Origin: Peptoniphilaceae bacterium
Lineage (GTDB): Bacteria > Bacillota > Clostridia > Tissierellales > Peptoniphilaceae
NCBI GenBank assembly: GCA_028723425.1
Contig: JAQYEZ010000040.1
Span: 1 to 55,307 of the forward strand
Direction: 5' to 3'
DNA: 55,307 nucleotides
Under the pieces are notes generated by a model that made no database searches, was not told the DNA's origin, and saw only the letters and a list, made by a program, of their open reading frames with translations. The translations under genes and the position numbers were made by a program. Shown here one piece after another: positions 37,107-46,414 of the stretch (the first letter of the stretch is position 1; every line of letters begins with the position of its first letter).

Positions 37107-38037
37107 TATAAGAATTTTTGATTTAGATAAAAACGAAATAGATATTCATCCCAAAACTGTTTCTTTGGGCAATTTTGATGGAATCCACAAGGGTCACAGA
37201 AAATTAATGAAAAAGAATATAGAGCTTTCAAATCAATATGATCTAACTCCATCGGTTTTACTTTTTAAGGAAAATACAAAAAATATTTTAAATGGTGAAA
37301 GAGAATACCTAACATCTTTGGAAGATAAGATAGAAATTTTAGCAGACTTGGGAATTAAATGTTTCTGTCTTTTGGACTTTAATGAGAAATTTAAGAATCT
37401 GTCTCCAGAAGATTTTATAGAAAAAATACTCTATGAAAAACTAAATGCTAAGTATGTAATTATTGGTGATAATTATTTCTTTGGTAAGGGGGCAATAGGT
37501 GATAAAAACACCCTAAAAGCTCATGAAGATGAATATGATTATAAAACATATGTTGTAGACTTTGAGATGGATGAAGATAGGATAATTAATTCTACAGATA
37601 TCAGAAAGATGATTAGAAAAGGAGATTTAGCAAAGGCTAATAGAGAACTAGAAAGACCCTATAGGATGAAAGGGACTATAGTTAAGGGAAAGCAAAGAGG
37701 AAGATTATTAAATTTTCCAACTGCAAATCTAAATCCAAATTTCAAATATGTAAGTCCAAAGTTTGGGGTTTATTTTAGCAAAGTTTATCTAGACAATAAT
37801 ACTTACTTTGCCCTAACTGATGTTGGAACAAATCCTACCTTTGAAAATGAAAAAATAAAGATTGAAACCTATATACTAGATTTTTCAGAAGATGTCTATG
37901 GCAAAGAAATGACCATTGAGTATTTGGAATATTTAAGACCTGACTACAAGTTTGACTCAAAAGATGGTCTTATAGAGCAAATGAATGAGGATAAAAAGCT
38001 AGCCTATAGGCTAAAAGAAAAATATAAAAAAGCTTAA
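37096..38037 (+). CDS. ribF: Bifunctional riboflavin kinase/FAD synthetase
   Basis: A 313-aa enzyme converting riboflavin to FMN and then FAD. The N-terminal FMN adenylyltransferase domain has SLGNFDGIHKGHRKLM and the segment NSTDIRKMIRKGDL. The C-terminal kinase domain has GTIVKGKQRGRLLNFPTANL and GVYFSKVYL. It overlaps truB at its start, as in most Firmicutes. The gap to rpsO (114 bp) holds a fresh promoter and a structured leader. Confidence 0.94.
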   Translation: MTNNIRIFDLDKNEIDIHPKTVSLGNFDGIHKGHRKLMKKNIELSNQYDLTPSVLLFKENTKNILNGEREYLTSLEDKIEILADLGIKCFCLLDFNEKFKNLSPEDFIEKILYEKLNAKYVIIGDNYFFGKGAIGDKNTLKAHEDEYDYKTYVVDFEMDEDRIINSTDIRKMIRKGDLAKANRELERPYRMKGTIVKGKQRGRLLNFPTANLNPNFKYVSPKFGVYFSKVYLDNNTYFALTDVGTNPTFENEKIKIETYILDFSEDVYGKEMTIEYLEYLRPDYKFDSKDGLIEQMNEDKKLAYRLKEKYKKA

Positions 38038-38042
38038 ATTGG

Positions 38043-38071
38043 TTTACACGAAAGAATTTTTTTGATATAAT
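38043..38071 (+). promoter_or_regulatory. Promoter of rpsO
   Basis: TTTACA (38043-38048), a 17-nt spacer, TATAAT (38066-38071). Confidence 0.8.
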
Positions 38072-38074
38072 TTC

Positions 38075-38151
38075 ATTAATGCCTTTACTATGGTTGTAGG
38101 TTCCTCGACTTAGCCTTGGTAATGGTGGATTAATTTTAGGAGGAAATAATA
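38075..38151 (+). promoter_or_regulatory. rpsO 5' leader, candidate S15-binding autoregulatory RNA
   Basis: The leader can fold into a long hairpin. ATTAAT (38075-38080) pairs with ATTAAT (38129-38134), and TTAC plus TATGG nearer the centre pair with CCTTGGTAA. The outer arm ends just before the AGGAGG at 38139-38144. Ribosomal protein S15 represses its own mRNA through leader structures in several bacterial groups. Similar control here is inferred. Confidence 0.5.
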
Positions 38152-38418
38152 ATGTTAACAAAAGACAAAAAACAAGCAATTATTAAAGAGTTCCAATTAG
38201 ATGAAAAAGATACTGGTTCACCAGAAGTACAAATCGCTATTCTTACAGAAAGAATTAAAGAACTTACAGAACACTTAAAAGTAAATAAAAAAGACCACTC
38301 TTCTAGAAGAGGACTTTATAAAATGATTAGACGTAGAAGAGGACTTCTAAACTATTTAAAAGATAGAGACATCGAAAGATATCGTCAAATCATCGAAAAA
38401 ACTGGAATAAGAGGATAA
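38152..38418 (+). CDS. rpsO: 30S ribosomal protein S15
   Basis: An 88-aa primary 16S rRNA-binding protein, exact family length. Typical stretches are [35 protein letters not shown] and [13 protein letters not shown]. It has its own promoter, a structured leader and an ideal AGGAGG. A short terminator-like hairpin separates it from pnp, the conserved partner gene. Confidence 0.97.
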   Translation: MLTKDKKQAIIKEFQLDEKDTGSPEVQIAILTERIKELTEHLKVNKKDHSSRRGLYKMIRRRRGLLNYLKDRDIERYRQIIEKTGIRG

Positions 38419-38423
38419 TAATT

Positions 38424-38446
38424 GACGGGGTATACCCGTCTTTTTT
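38424..38446 (+). terminator. Hairpin with T-run between rpsO and pnp
   Basis: GACGGG (38424-38429)/CCCGTC (38435-38440) followed by TTTTTT. It is probably a partial terminator, since pnp has no other obvious promoter. In other bacteria this interval is also an RNA processing site. Confidence 0.8.
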
Positions 38447-38469
38447 ATAAGAAAAAAATAGGAGACATA

Positions 38470-40581
38470 ATGGAAAAAACTTATAAATACAAGTCACAAT
38501 CGGGATATGACCTTAATATAACTATAGGTAAGGTTGCAGAACAAACCAACGGAGAATGTTTGATTAGGTCAGGAGATACTATTTTACTTGTAACTGCTGT
38601 TGCAAGTGAGAAACCAAGAGAAGGAATTGATTTTTTCCCACTTCTCTGTGACTACCAAGAAAAACTATATGCAGTAGGAAAAATTCCTGGTGGTTTTATC
38701 AAAAGAGAGGGAAAGGCATCAGACCATGCTACTTTAATAGCAAGACAAATGGATAGACCTCTAAGACCTCTATTTCCAGAAAACTACTACAATGATGTTC
38801 AAATAGTTGCAACTACCCTATCTGTAGATGATGACAATCAACCAGATTGTCTAACAACTATAGGGGCTTCAATTGCACTTGGTATATCAGATATTCCTTT
38901 TTCTGGACCAGTTGGAGCTGTATCAATAGGAAAGGTTGCTGGTGAGCTTATAGTAAATCCAAATTTTGAACAAAGAAAAAATTCTGATCTTGACCTAACC
39001 GTTGCAGGAACTTTCGATGCTATTAACATGGTAGAAGCTGGAGCAAATGAACTTTCTGAAGAAGAAATGCTTGAGGCTATGCTTTTAGCCCATGATGAAA
39101 TTAAAGAAATTACTAGATTTATCCAAACTATTATAGATGATATTGGCAAAGATAAGCAACTTGTAGAAGAAGTAGAAGAAACAGAACTACAAAAAAAGAT
39201 TATTGAAAAATATTCACAAGATATAAAAAATTCTATTAGAACAACTGACAAGGTTGAAAGAGAAGATAATATCAATAGGATAGAAGAAACTTGCAAAGAA
39301 GAATTCTTGGAAGAGTATCCAGAAAGTAGCGATGAAATCCACAGAACTATAGATAATATCATGAAAAAAGAAGTAAGAAGAATGATATCTATAGATAAGA
39401 TAAGACCTGATGGACGTCAAATGCAAGAAATAAGACCGCTATCAGCAGAAGTTGGTTTATTACCAAGAGCTCACGGTTCAGGACTTTTCAAGAGAGGACA
39501 AACTCAAGTTTTATCAGTAGTAACTCTAGGCTCCCCAGGTGAAGAACAAGTTATCGATTCTATGAATAGACATGAAATTACTAAAAGATATATTCACCAA
39601 TATAATTTTCCACCTTTCTGCGTTGGAGATATAAAACCTTTAAGGGCACCTGGTAGAAGGGAAATAGGTCATGGACATTTGGCAGAAAGGGCTCTAATTC
39701 CAGTATTGCCAACTAGAGAAGAATTTCCTTATACAATAAGAGTAGTATCTGAGGTATTATCTTCAAATGGTTCAAGTTCACAAGCTTCAATTTGTGGATC
39801 AACACTTTCGCTAATGGATGCTGGAGTTCCAATTAAAAAACCAGTTGCAGGTATTGCTATGGGCCTTATCAAAGAAGAAGATTCTATTTCAATCCTTACC
39901 GATATCCAAGGCTTGGAAGATCATTTGGGAGATATGGACTTTAAGGTCGCAGGAACTAGAGATGGTATCACTGCTTTACAAATGGATATGAAAATTGCAG
40001 GTATCACTAGAGAAGTTCTTGAAGTATCCTTAGAAAATGCAAAAATTGCAAGGATGCAAATTCTAGATGTTATCGAAGGTGCTATAAAAGAACCTAGAAA
40101 AGAAATTTCTAAATATGCGCCAAGAATTTTTGCTATAGATATTGACCCAGAGAAAGTTAGGGATGTAATTGGTTCAGGTGGAAAAACAATCAATAAGATA
40201 ATTGATGCAACAGGTGTAAAAATTGAAACAGAAGATAATGGACACATTACTGTAGCAAGTGAAGATGGCCAAAGCGGAAAAAAAGCTATAGAAATGATTA
40301 AGGGTATAGTAACAGATCCAAAACCAGGAGATGTATATACAGGTACAGTTACAAGAATTATGAACTTCGGAGCTTTTGTAGAAATAGCTATTGGCAAAGA
40401 AGGACTTTTACACATTTCTCAAATTGATATAAAAAGAACAGAGAAAGTTGAAGATGCTTTAAAAGTTGGAGATCAAGTAAAAGTTAAGGTTACAGAAATT
40501 GATAGACAAGGAAGAATAAACCTTTCAAGAAAAGCTCTTTTGATAGAAGAAGCTAAAAAAGGAAGTTCTAACAATAACTAA
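38470..40581 (+). CDS. pnp: Polyribonucleotide nucleotidyltransferase (PNPase)
   Basis: A 703-aa 3'-5' phosphorolytic exonuclease. It contains two RNase PH domains (~10-225 and ~310-530; the second has the phosphate and metal sites in GSSSQASICGSTLSLMDAG), a KH domain (DVIGSGGKTINKII) and an S1 domain (GDVYTGTVTRIMNFGAFVEI). ATG at 38470 with AGGAG ahead is preferred over an upstream in-frame start at 38422 that would sit in the rpsO terminator. A terminator follows. Confidence 0.96.
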   Translation: MEKTYKYKSQSGYDLNITIGKVAEQTNGECLIRSGDTILLVTAVASEKPREGIDFFPLLCDYQEKLYAVGKIPGGFIKREGKASDHATLIARQMDRPLRPLFPENYYNDVQIVATTLSVDDDNQPDCLTTIGASIALGISDIPFSGPVGAVSIGKVAGELIVNPNFEQRKNSDLDLTVAGTFDAINMVEAGANELSEEEMLEAMLLAHDEIKEITRFIQTIIDDIGKDKQLVEEVEETELQKKIIEKYSQDIKNSIRTTDKVEREDNINRIEETCKEEFLEEYPESSDEIHRTIDNIMKKEVRRMISIDKIRPDGRQMQEIRPLSAEVGLLPRAHGSGLFKRGQTQVLSVVTLGSPGEEQVIDSMNRHEITKRYIHQYNFPPFCVGDIKPLRAPGRREIGHGHLAERALIPVLPTREEFPYTIRVVSEVLSSNGSSSQASICGSTLSLMDAGVPIKKPVAGIAMGLIKEEDSISILTDIQGLEDHLGDMDFKVAGTRDGITALQMDMKIAGITREVLEVSLENAKIARMQILDVIEGAIKEPRKEISKYAPRIFAIDIDPEKVRDVIGSGGKTINKIIDATGVKIETEDNGHITVASEDGQSGKKAIEMIKGIVTDPKPGDVYTGTVTRIMNFGAFVEIAIGKEGLLHISQIDIKRTEKVEDALKVGDQVKVKVTEIDRQGRINLSRKALLIEEAKKGSSNNN

Positions 40582-40596
40582 AATTTTAGATAAAGA

Positions 40597-40625
40597 GGCT
40601 GCCTTTATGGCAGTTTATTTATTTT
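40597..40625 (+). terminator. Intrinsic terminator after pnp
   Basis: CTGCC (40599-40603)/GGCAG (40609-40613) with loop TTTAT and a T-rich tail. Confidence 0.75.
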
Positions 40626-40778
40626 AGCCGATGTTATATAATTTATACATAAGATTAAGAAGATAATAAAGAGCATAGATAAATAATTTATGCTTTAGTT
40701 GATAAGATTAATAATAATTAATCTATAAGGGATTATGGGTTACCTTTAAAAACCTAAATATATTTAATAAGGAGATTT

Positions 40779-43010
40779 ATGGCAAATACAGGCAGAAAAA
40801 GAAAGTCCAAGAGCTCTTTTACTAAAAGTTTTACAAAAAATAAAACTAATAAAAAATTTAATAAAAAATCTCTAGATCTTCTTATCATGGCTTTATCTCT
40901 ATTAAGTCTGGTATTTTTGATATTTTCAAATACAGGATCTTTGGGAAAAATCATAACTACTAGTTTTACTAGAGCCTTTGGTTTACTAGCTTTCATAATA
41001 CCCATAGTGATTTTTGTAAGTTTTTTATTTTCTTATTTGGATAAGTATATTAAAAACCTAAAATCATTTGTCCTATTATATTTAATAGTACTTATTACAA
41101 TGGCTATATTAGCCGCTCCTTACCTTAGAAATAATTTGGATTTAAGTCTAAAAGCTATCGAAACAACAAGTTTTACATCTGGTGGAAGGCTTGGACTTAT
41201 TATTGGATTTTACTTAATAGGCCTAATAGGAAGTGTTGGGATGTGGGTTTTATATATAGCCTTATGGATAGGATTTTTGATAGGATTAAGTCCAATTTCC
41301 TATAAGGAATTTTTTATCTTGCTTAAAAATATATTGCTAAAGCTATTTACAAGCCTTGGTCTTTTTATAAAATCAATTAAAGAAAAAAAAGAAAAATCAA
41401 GAAAAAAGAAAAGAATAATTGAAAAAAAAGAAGATAAGGGCAAGGAAGAAAAAAGCATCTATGAAAGATACGATGCTATTTCCGATGATAAACAAACTTT
41501 AGAAGAAAATAGGTTAAATGATGCAGAAATAAAGGATTATAAAACTAAACAAGTAGAATTTTCAGACTTTGATCAGTCATTTAAAAAAGAATTTTCAAAC
41601 TATAATTATCCATCAATAGATTTATTGCAGGATACTGAAAAAAATCACAAGATTGATAATAAAGATATAAAAAATAAGGCAAGGATGATAGAAGAAACTC
41701 TAAAATCATTTGGTATAGGAGGTAGGGTTGTACAAATTAATGTAGGTCCTACAGTAACTTGCTATGAATTAAAACCTGATAGGGGAGTCAAAGTATCTAG
41801 GATTTTAAATCTTTCAGATGATTTATCTTTGGCCCTTGCCACTAGCGAAATAAGGATAGAGGCTCCAATTCCTGGTAAATCTCATGTTGGTATAGAAGTA
41901 TCCAATTCTAATAAGGAAATAGTTGGCTTTAAGGATATGATTAGTTCAGATGAATTTGTTAATTCAAAGTATCAAATTCCTTTTGCCATAGGCAAATCTA
42001 TTTCAGGAACTCCAGTAGTAACTGGTATAGAAAAAATGCCCCATCTTTTGGTTTCAGGAGCAACAGGTTCGGGTAAGTCTGTTTGTATAAATACCATAAT
42101 CATGTCTGTTTTATACAAACATGCCCCAGATGAGGTTAAACTTTTGATGATTGATCCTAAGGTTGTTGAACTTTCTATCTATAATGGTATACCACATCTT
42201 ATTATGCCAGTTATAACTGATCCCAAAAAAGCATCATCATCCTTGTATTGGGCTATAAAAGAAATGGAAAGGCGATACAAGCTATTTGAAGAAACGCATG
42301 TAAGGGACATTTCATCTTATAGACAAATGCAGGTGATGGATGATACTATAGAGAAACTTCCTTATATAATAATTATTATTGATGAGTTATCAGACCTTAT
42401 GATGACAGCTGCAGGTGAAGTTGAAGATTATATTACAAGACTTGCTCAAAAATCTAGAGCTTGTGGTATTCACTTAATAATTGCAACACAAAGACCTACT
42501 GTTGATGTAATCACAGGAACAATCAAGGCAAATATACCATCAAGGATAGCTTTTGCTGTTTCAAGTCAAATAGATTCAAGGACAATCCTTGATATGGCTG
42601 GAGCAGAAAAACTTTTGGGCAAGGGAGATATGCTTTTTGCACCATCCGATGCAATGAAGCCAACTAGAATTCAGGGAGCCTTTGTAAGCGATGGTGAAGT
42701 ATTAAGGGTTGTAGAATCTATTAAAGAAGTTCATAAATCAGAGTATAATGAAGATGCTATAGAAATTGTAGAAGAAAAAAATCAACCTGTAGAAAATCTA
42801 GATGAAGATGAACTTTTACCTGAAGCTATAGAAATTATAGTAAATGAACAAACAGCATCCGTATCACTCTTGCAAAGAAAGCTTAAAATCGGTTATGCTA
42901 GAGCTGGAAGGATAATAGATCAACTTGAACAAAGGGGTCTGGTAGGAGGATATGAAGGTAGCAAACCAAGAAAAGTATTGGTAGATAGAACATATTTAGA
43001 GGGAGAATAA
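40779..43010 (+). CDS. ftsK: FtsK/SpoIIIE family DNA translocase
   Basis: A 743-aa septal DNA pump. Four membrane helices lie at about residues 30-170, then a charged linker (~200-300), the alpha/beta motor with Walker A GATGSGKSV and Walker B IIIIIDELSDL, and a C-terminal gamma winged-helix (TASVSLLQRKLKIGYARAGRI) that reads chromosome polarity sequences. It moves trapped chromosome DNA through the division septum. RBS AAGGAG. It is followed 1 bp later by pgsA and then recA, so one transcript is likely. Confidence 0.94.
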   Translation: MANTGRKRKSKSSFTKSFTKNKTNKKFNKKSLDLLIMALSLLSLVFLIFSNTGSLGKIITTSFTRAFGLLAFIIPIVIFVSFLFSYLDKYIKNLKSFVLLYLIVLITMAILAAPYLRNNLDLSLKAIETTSFTSGGRLGLIIGFYLIGLIGSVGMWVLYIALWIGFLIGLSPISYKEFFILLKNILLKLFTSLGLFIKSIKEKKEKSRKKKRIIEKKEDKGKEEKSIYERYDAISDDKQTLEENRLNDAEIKDYKTKQVEFSDFDQSFKKEFSNYNYPSIDLLQDTEKNHKIDNKDIKNKARMIEETLKSFGIGGRVVQINVGPTVTCYELKPDRGVKVSRILNLSDDLSLALATSEIRIEAPIPGKSHVGIEVSNSNKEIVGFKDMISSDEFVNSKYQIPFAIGKSISGTPVVTGIEKMPHLLVSGATGSGKSVCINTIIMSVLYKHAPDEVKLLMIDPKVVELSIYNGIPHLIMPVITDPKKASSSLYWAIKEMERRYKLFEETHVRDISSYRQMQVMDDTIEKLPYIIIIIDELSDLMMTAAGEVEDYITRLAQKSRACGIHLIIATQRPTVDVITGTIKANIPSRIAFAVSSQIDSRTILDMAGAEKLLGKGDMLFAPSDAMKPTRIQGAFVSDGEVLRVVESIKEVHKSEYNEDAIEIVEEKNQPVENLDEDELLPEAIEIIVNEQTASVSLLQRKLKIGYARAGRIIDQLEQRGLVGGYEGSKPRKVLVDRTYLEGE

Positions 43011-43011
43011 T

Positions 43012-43542
43012 ATGAATATTGCTAACAAAGTAACAACAGTAAGAATGATTTTGGTACCAGTTTTTGTAGTCTTATATTATATATATGGGACAAATTACAA
43101 TATAGCAGCTATAGTCTTTGCAATAGCAGCTTTGACAGATGCTTTGGATGGTCATTTGGCAAGAAGCAGAAATTTAGTAACTACTTTTGGAAAATTTGCA
43201 GATCCATTAGTAGATAAAGTACTTACTATGGCAGCTTTCATAGTTTTGACACAATCACAAATAATACCAGCTTGGGCTGTAATAATTATCATTGCAAGAG
43301 AATTGATTATAACAGGCTTTAGAACTATAGCTCAGATGAGAAATATCACCATAGCAGCTAGCAAGGGTGGAAAACTTAAAACACTTAGCCAATGCTTTGC
43401 TATAGTATTTTTGCTTATTAACAATCAAGCTTTCAATAAAATTGGTATAGTAATTTTCTATATAGCTGTAGTTTTGACAATTTATTCAGGCTGGGACTAT
43501 CTTTATAAAAATAGGCAAGTGTTAGACTTAGATAATATTTAA
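43012..43542 (+). CDS. pgsA: CDP-diacylglycerol-glycerol-3-phosphate 3-phosphatidyltransferase
   Basis: A 176-aa membrane enzyme making phosphatidylglycerol phosphate from the CDP-diacylglycerol supplied by CdsA. The CDP-alcohol phosphotransferase motif is complete: DALDGHLARSRNLVTTFGKF followed by ADPLVDK, giving D-G-x2-A-R-x8-G-x3-D-x3-D. Five to six membrane helices. It lies between ftsK and recA, a common Firmicutes order. RBS GGGAG. Confidence 0.94.
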   Translation: MNIANKVTTVRMILVPVFVVLYYIYGTNYNIAAIVFAIAALTDALDGHLARSRNLVTTFGKFADPLVDKVLTMAAFIVLTQSQIIPAWAVIIIIARELIITGFRTIAQMRNITIAASKGGKLKTLSQCFAIVFLLINNQAFNKIGIVIFYIAVVLTIYSGWDYLYKNRQVLDLDNI

Positions 43543-43566
43543 AGTAAAAGAGAAAAAGAGGTAAAA

Positions 43567-44628
43567 ATGGATAAAGAAAAACAAAAAGCCTTAGATTTGG
43601 CCTTTAAAAATATAGAAAAAAAATATGGCAAGGGCGCTATTATGAAGATGGGAGAAGCGCCAAAGGTTGATGTATCAGTTATTCCAACAGGAGCTATAAA
43701 TCTTGACCTAGCCCTTGGAGTAGGAGGACTTCCTAGGGGAAGAGTAATAGAAATCTTTGGACCTGAATCATCAGGAAAAACAACCCTAACTCTTCATTGT
43801 ATAGCAGAAGACCAAAAACTTGGCAATACATGTGCCTTTATAGATGCAGAACATGCCTTAGATGCAGAATATGCCAAAAGATTGGGCGTAGATATAGATG
43901 AGCTTATCTTATCTCAACCAGATACCGGCGAACAAGCTTTAGATATAGCTGAGTCCTTGGTTAGATCTAATGCTATAGATTTAGTAGTCATAGACTCTGT
44001 TGCGGCCCTAGTTCCTAGAGCAGAAATCGAGGGTGAAATGGGAGATAGCCATATGGGACTTCAAGCTAGGCTTATGAGTCAAGCTTTGAGAAGACTAACT
44101 GGTATAATTTCAAAAACAAACTGCACGGTTATCTTTATAAACCAATTAAGAGAAAAAATAGGAGTAATGTTTGGTAATCCAGAAACTACAACAGGTGGTA
44201 GGGCTCTAAAATTCTATTCATCAGTTAGACTAGATATTAGAAGGATAAAAACTATCCAAGATAAGGATCAAATGGTTGGTAATAGAACTAGGGTTAAGGT
44301 TGTAAAAAACAAGGTTGCCCCACCATTTAAAGTAGTAGAGTTTGATATTATGTATGGCACCGGAATTTCAAAATCTGGTGTAATACTAGATACAGCTGTA
44401 GATATGGATATAGTTGATAAGGCTGGTTCATGGTTTTCTTACAAGAATGAAAAACTTGGCCAAGGTAGGGAAAATGTAAAAAAATATCTTGAAGAAAATG
44501 AAGATGTTATGAATGAAATCGAAGCAGAAATAAGAAGTTCTGTAAATACAAACATAGGTTCACATAGCAGTGAAGATACAGATGAAGATAAGTCTAGTGA
44601 GGATGATAACGAATCATTAGATATATAA
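43567..44628 (+). CDS. recA: Recombinase RecA
   Basis: A 353-aa homologous recombination and SOS co-protease protein. Visible are Walker [10 protein letters not shown] (~65-73), Walker B LVVIDSV, loop L1 region [20 protein letters not shown] and loop L2 with [20 protein letters not shown]. The acidic C-terminal tail ([16 protein letters not shown]) is normal. RBS AGAGGT, 24 bp after pgsA. I see no LexA-type palindrome just upstream. A strong terminator separates it from convergent dinB. Confidence 0.97.
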   Translation: MDKEKQKALDLAFKNIEKKYGKGAIMKMGEAPKVDVSVIPTGAINLDLALGVGGLPRGRVIEIFGPESSGKTTLTLHCIAEDQKLGNTCAFIDAEHALDAEYAKRLGVDIDELILSQPDTGEQALDIAESLVRSNAIDLVVIDSVAALVPRAEIEGEMGDSHMGLQARLMSQALRRLTGIISKTNCTVIFINQLREKIGVMFGNPETTTGGRALKFYSSVRLDIRRIKTIQDKDQMVGNRTRVKVVKNKVAPPFKVVEFDIMYGTGISKSGVILDTAVDMDIVDKAGSWFSYKNEKLGQGRENVKKYLEENEDVMNEIEAEIRSSVNTNIGSHSSEDTDEDKSSEDDNESLDI

Positions 44629-44634
44629 GTAAAG

Positions 44635-44662
44635 GGAAGGCTAAAAATAGTCTTCCTTTTTA
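44635..44662. terminator. Terminator between recA and dinB
   Basis: GGAAGGCTA (44635-44643)/TAGTCTTCC (44648-44656), 9 bp with one G-U, loop AAAA, then TTTTTT. Confidence 0.85.
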
Positions 44663-44665
44663 AAA

Positions 44666-45706
44666 TTAGATAAATGATAATTGGCTAGTATCTTTGTTGG
44701 AAAGCTTTGAAAGTGAGATTCCTATAAGCCTTAAAGATTTTTTATCAAAAATTTCATTAAAGAGATTTTTTGCAACAGAGCTTATATCACAAGCCTTATA
44801 TAAGGGTTCTTGCAAGGTTAGGCTTTTGGTATGACTTGAAAAATCATCATATTTTATCTTTATATTGACAGTTCTCGCTTGGATGTTTTTTGCCTTCAAA
44901 TCTTCTTCCAAATCTATGGCAAGATCATCCAGATAAGCAAATAATATTTCTTTATCCTTGGTGTTTTCCTTAAAGGTAGTTTCTCTTGCTATTGATTTTC
45001 TATTTTGTCGAGGCTTAACTTTTCTTTTGTCAACTCCTCTAATAACTTGATATATATAGCTACCATTTTTGCCAAATCTTTCTTCCAAAAAGTCCTTATC
45101 AAGTTTTAACAAATCAGAAATCTTATATATACCAAAAGACTCTAAGTCTAGGCAAGTTTTTTTACCAAGCCCATGGACTTTACTTATGGGTAGATTAGGC
45201 AGAATTTTATCCAAATCTTGCCTTTTAATTTCTTTTATGCCCCTAGGTTTGTTCCAATCCGAACCAAGTTTTGCCAAAAATTTATTATAAGATATGCCTA
45301 TAGAAATTCCTATGCCTGTCTTTTTTAAAACTTCTTGTTGTAAATTTTGGGCAAGCTTATAGGGATTATCAATTGAGTTTATTTCTATATAAGCCTCATC
45401 TATAGAAACTTGTTCAAAAACCCTTGCATAAGTTTTTACTATAGCAAAAATCTCCCTAGATTTTTTTATATAGTACTTTCTATCAACAGGAACAATAATA
45501 AGGTCTCTACATTTTTCTTTGGCCATAAAAACTGGCATTGCAGAACAAATTCCAAACTTTCTAGCCTTATAATTGGCAGTAGTAATTATTGATTTATTAC
45601 TAAGCCCACCAACAGCCATGGGATGAGCTTTTAAATGAGGATTTCTTAATTCTTCACAAGATGCATAAAAAGCATCACAATCTATATGCATAATATTATT
45701 AATCAT
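44666..45706 (-). CDS. dinB: DNA polymerase IV (Y-family translesion polymerase)
   Basis: A 346-aa lesion-bypass polymerase of normal length. The catalytic carboxylates are in MHIDCDAFYAS (Asp9) and VSIDEAYIEI. The GIGISIGISYNKFLAKLGSD block, the helix-hairpin-helix motif (LPISKVHGLGKKT) and the little-finger domain are intact. The last residues do not show a clear QLxLF-type clamp motif (the end is DTSQLSFI, of which QLSF may serve). It is convergent to recA, with an extended -10 promoter and no visible LexA site. Confidence 0.93.
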   Translation of the reverse strand: MINNIMHIDCDAFYASCEELRNPHLKAHPMAVGGLSNKSIITTANYKARKFGICSAMPVFMAKEKCRDLIIVPVDRKYYIKKSREIFAIVKTYARVFEQVSIDEAYIEINSIDNPYKLAQNLQQEVLKKTGIGISIGISYNKFLAKLGSDWNKPRGIKEIKRQDLDKILPNLPISKVHGLGKKTCLDLESFGIYKISDLLKLDKDFLEERFGKNGSYIYQVIRGVDKRKVKPRQNRKSIARETTFKENTKDKEILFAYLDDLAIDLEEDLKAKNIQARTVNIKIKYDDFSSHTKSLTLQEPLYKACDISSVAKNLFNEIFDKKSLRLIGISLSKLSNKDTSQLSFI

Positions 45707-45723
45707 CTCTTATCACCGCAATT

Positions 45724-45732
45724 ATTATACCA
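45724..45732 (-). promoter_or_regulatory. Extended -10 promoter of dinB
   Basis: On the minus strand the sequence is TGG TATAAT, 18 nt before the ATG. Confidence 0.6.
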
Positions 45733-45833
45733 TTTCAAATTTTATATGCTTTTAAGAAATAAAGGCAAGTAGGTAAAATCTAGTAAAATCTTATTATAAG
45801 ATAGCTAAATTAATAGCTATATAAGCAAAGTTT

Positions 45834-45842
45834 TGTTATAAT
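45834..45842 (+). promoter_or_regulatory. Extended -10 promoter of the rqcP-ftsH operon
   Basis: TGT TATAAT, ending 16 nt before the rqcP start. The leader is therefore very short. Confidence 0.6.
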
Positions 45843-45858
45843 ATCAATAGGTGATTAT

Positions 45859-46104
45859 ATGAGAATTGATAAATTTTTGAAAAATTCTAGAATTATTAAA
45901 AGAAGACAACTTGCTAAAGAAGCTTGTGAAAAAGGCAGGGTCTTTCTTAATGGAAAGCTTGCAAAACCTAGTTTTGAAGTGAAAGTAAATGACGAAATTG
46001 AAGTTGTTTTTGGTAAAAGTAATCTCAAAGTTAGGGTACTAAACCTTCTTGAAGGGTCAAAAAAAGCAAATGCAGAACAAATGTATGAGGTTATAAATGA
46101 ATAA
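45859..46104 (+). CDS. rqcP: S4-domain ribosome quality control protein RqcP (YabO/Hsp15 type)
   Basis: An 81-aa protein made almost entirely of one S4 RNA-binding domain (MRIDKFLKNSRIIKRRQLAK, then GRVFLNGKLAKPSFEVKVND). RqcP binds stalled 50S subunits and drives C-terminal alanine tailing with RqcH. The next gene is divIC, the conserved Firmicutes context of rqcP. GGTGAT precedes the ATG. It overlaps divIC by 8 nt. Confidence 0.9.
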   Translation: MRIDKFLKNSRIIKRRQLAKEACEKGRVFLNGKLAKPSFEVKVNDEIEVVFGKSNLKVRVLNLLEGSKKANAEQMYEVINE

Positions 46105-46414
46105 GAATCAAAAGTATTTAAGAAATCGTAAAAAAAATAATAGGAAATACCTTATTTCTCTTGTCATTCTTATCACCATAGCTTTTTTTGGTTTTAAAAA
46201 GATGAATCAAGCTATCCATGAACAAATTTCTATCTTAAATCAGCAAATTAAAGAAAAAAACTCTCAAATAGAAAATGTCAAAGTAGATATAGCTGGATTA
46301 AAATCTGATTATGAAATGAGAAATTCAGATGAATTTAAGGAAAAGATAGCTAGAGAAAGACTTGGCATGGTAAAAAAAGATGAGTATGTTTACAAAGACG
46401 GAAATAATAAATAG
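46097..46414 (+). CDS. divIC: DivIC/FtsB family septum formation protein
   Basis: A 105-aa single-span cell division protein. A basic cytoplasmic N-terminus (residues 1-17) is followed by a membrane helix (~18-34) and an extracellular coiled coil (~38-75), then the conserved FKEKIARERLGMVKKDEYVY typical of DivIC. It forms the FtsL-DivIB-DivIC complex at the septum. Coupled to rqcP and overlapping tilS by 35 nt. Confidence 0.88.
   Translation: MNKNQKYLRNRKKNNRKYLISLVILITIAFFGFKKMNQAIHEQISILNQQIKEKNSQIENVKVDIAGLKSDYEMRNSDEFKEKIARERLGMVKKDEYVYKDGNNK

Noticed and set aside
38838-40415. Long minus-strand ORFs opposite pnp (174 and 164 codons) and a similar one opposite infB
   Set aside because: They are serine/isoleucine-rich antisense shadows of well-supported genes, without ribosome binding sites or domains.
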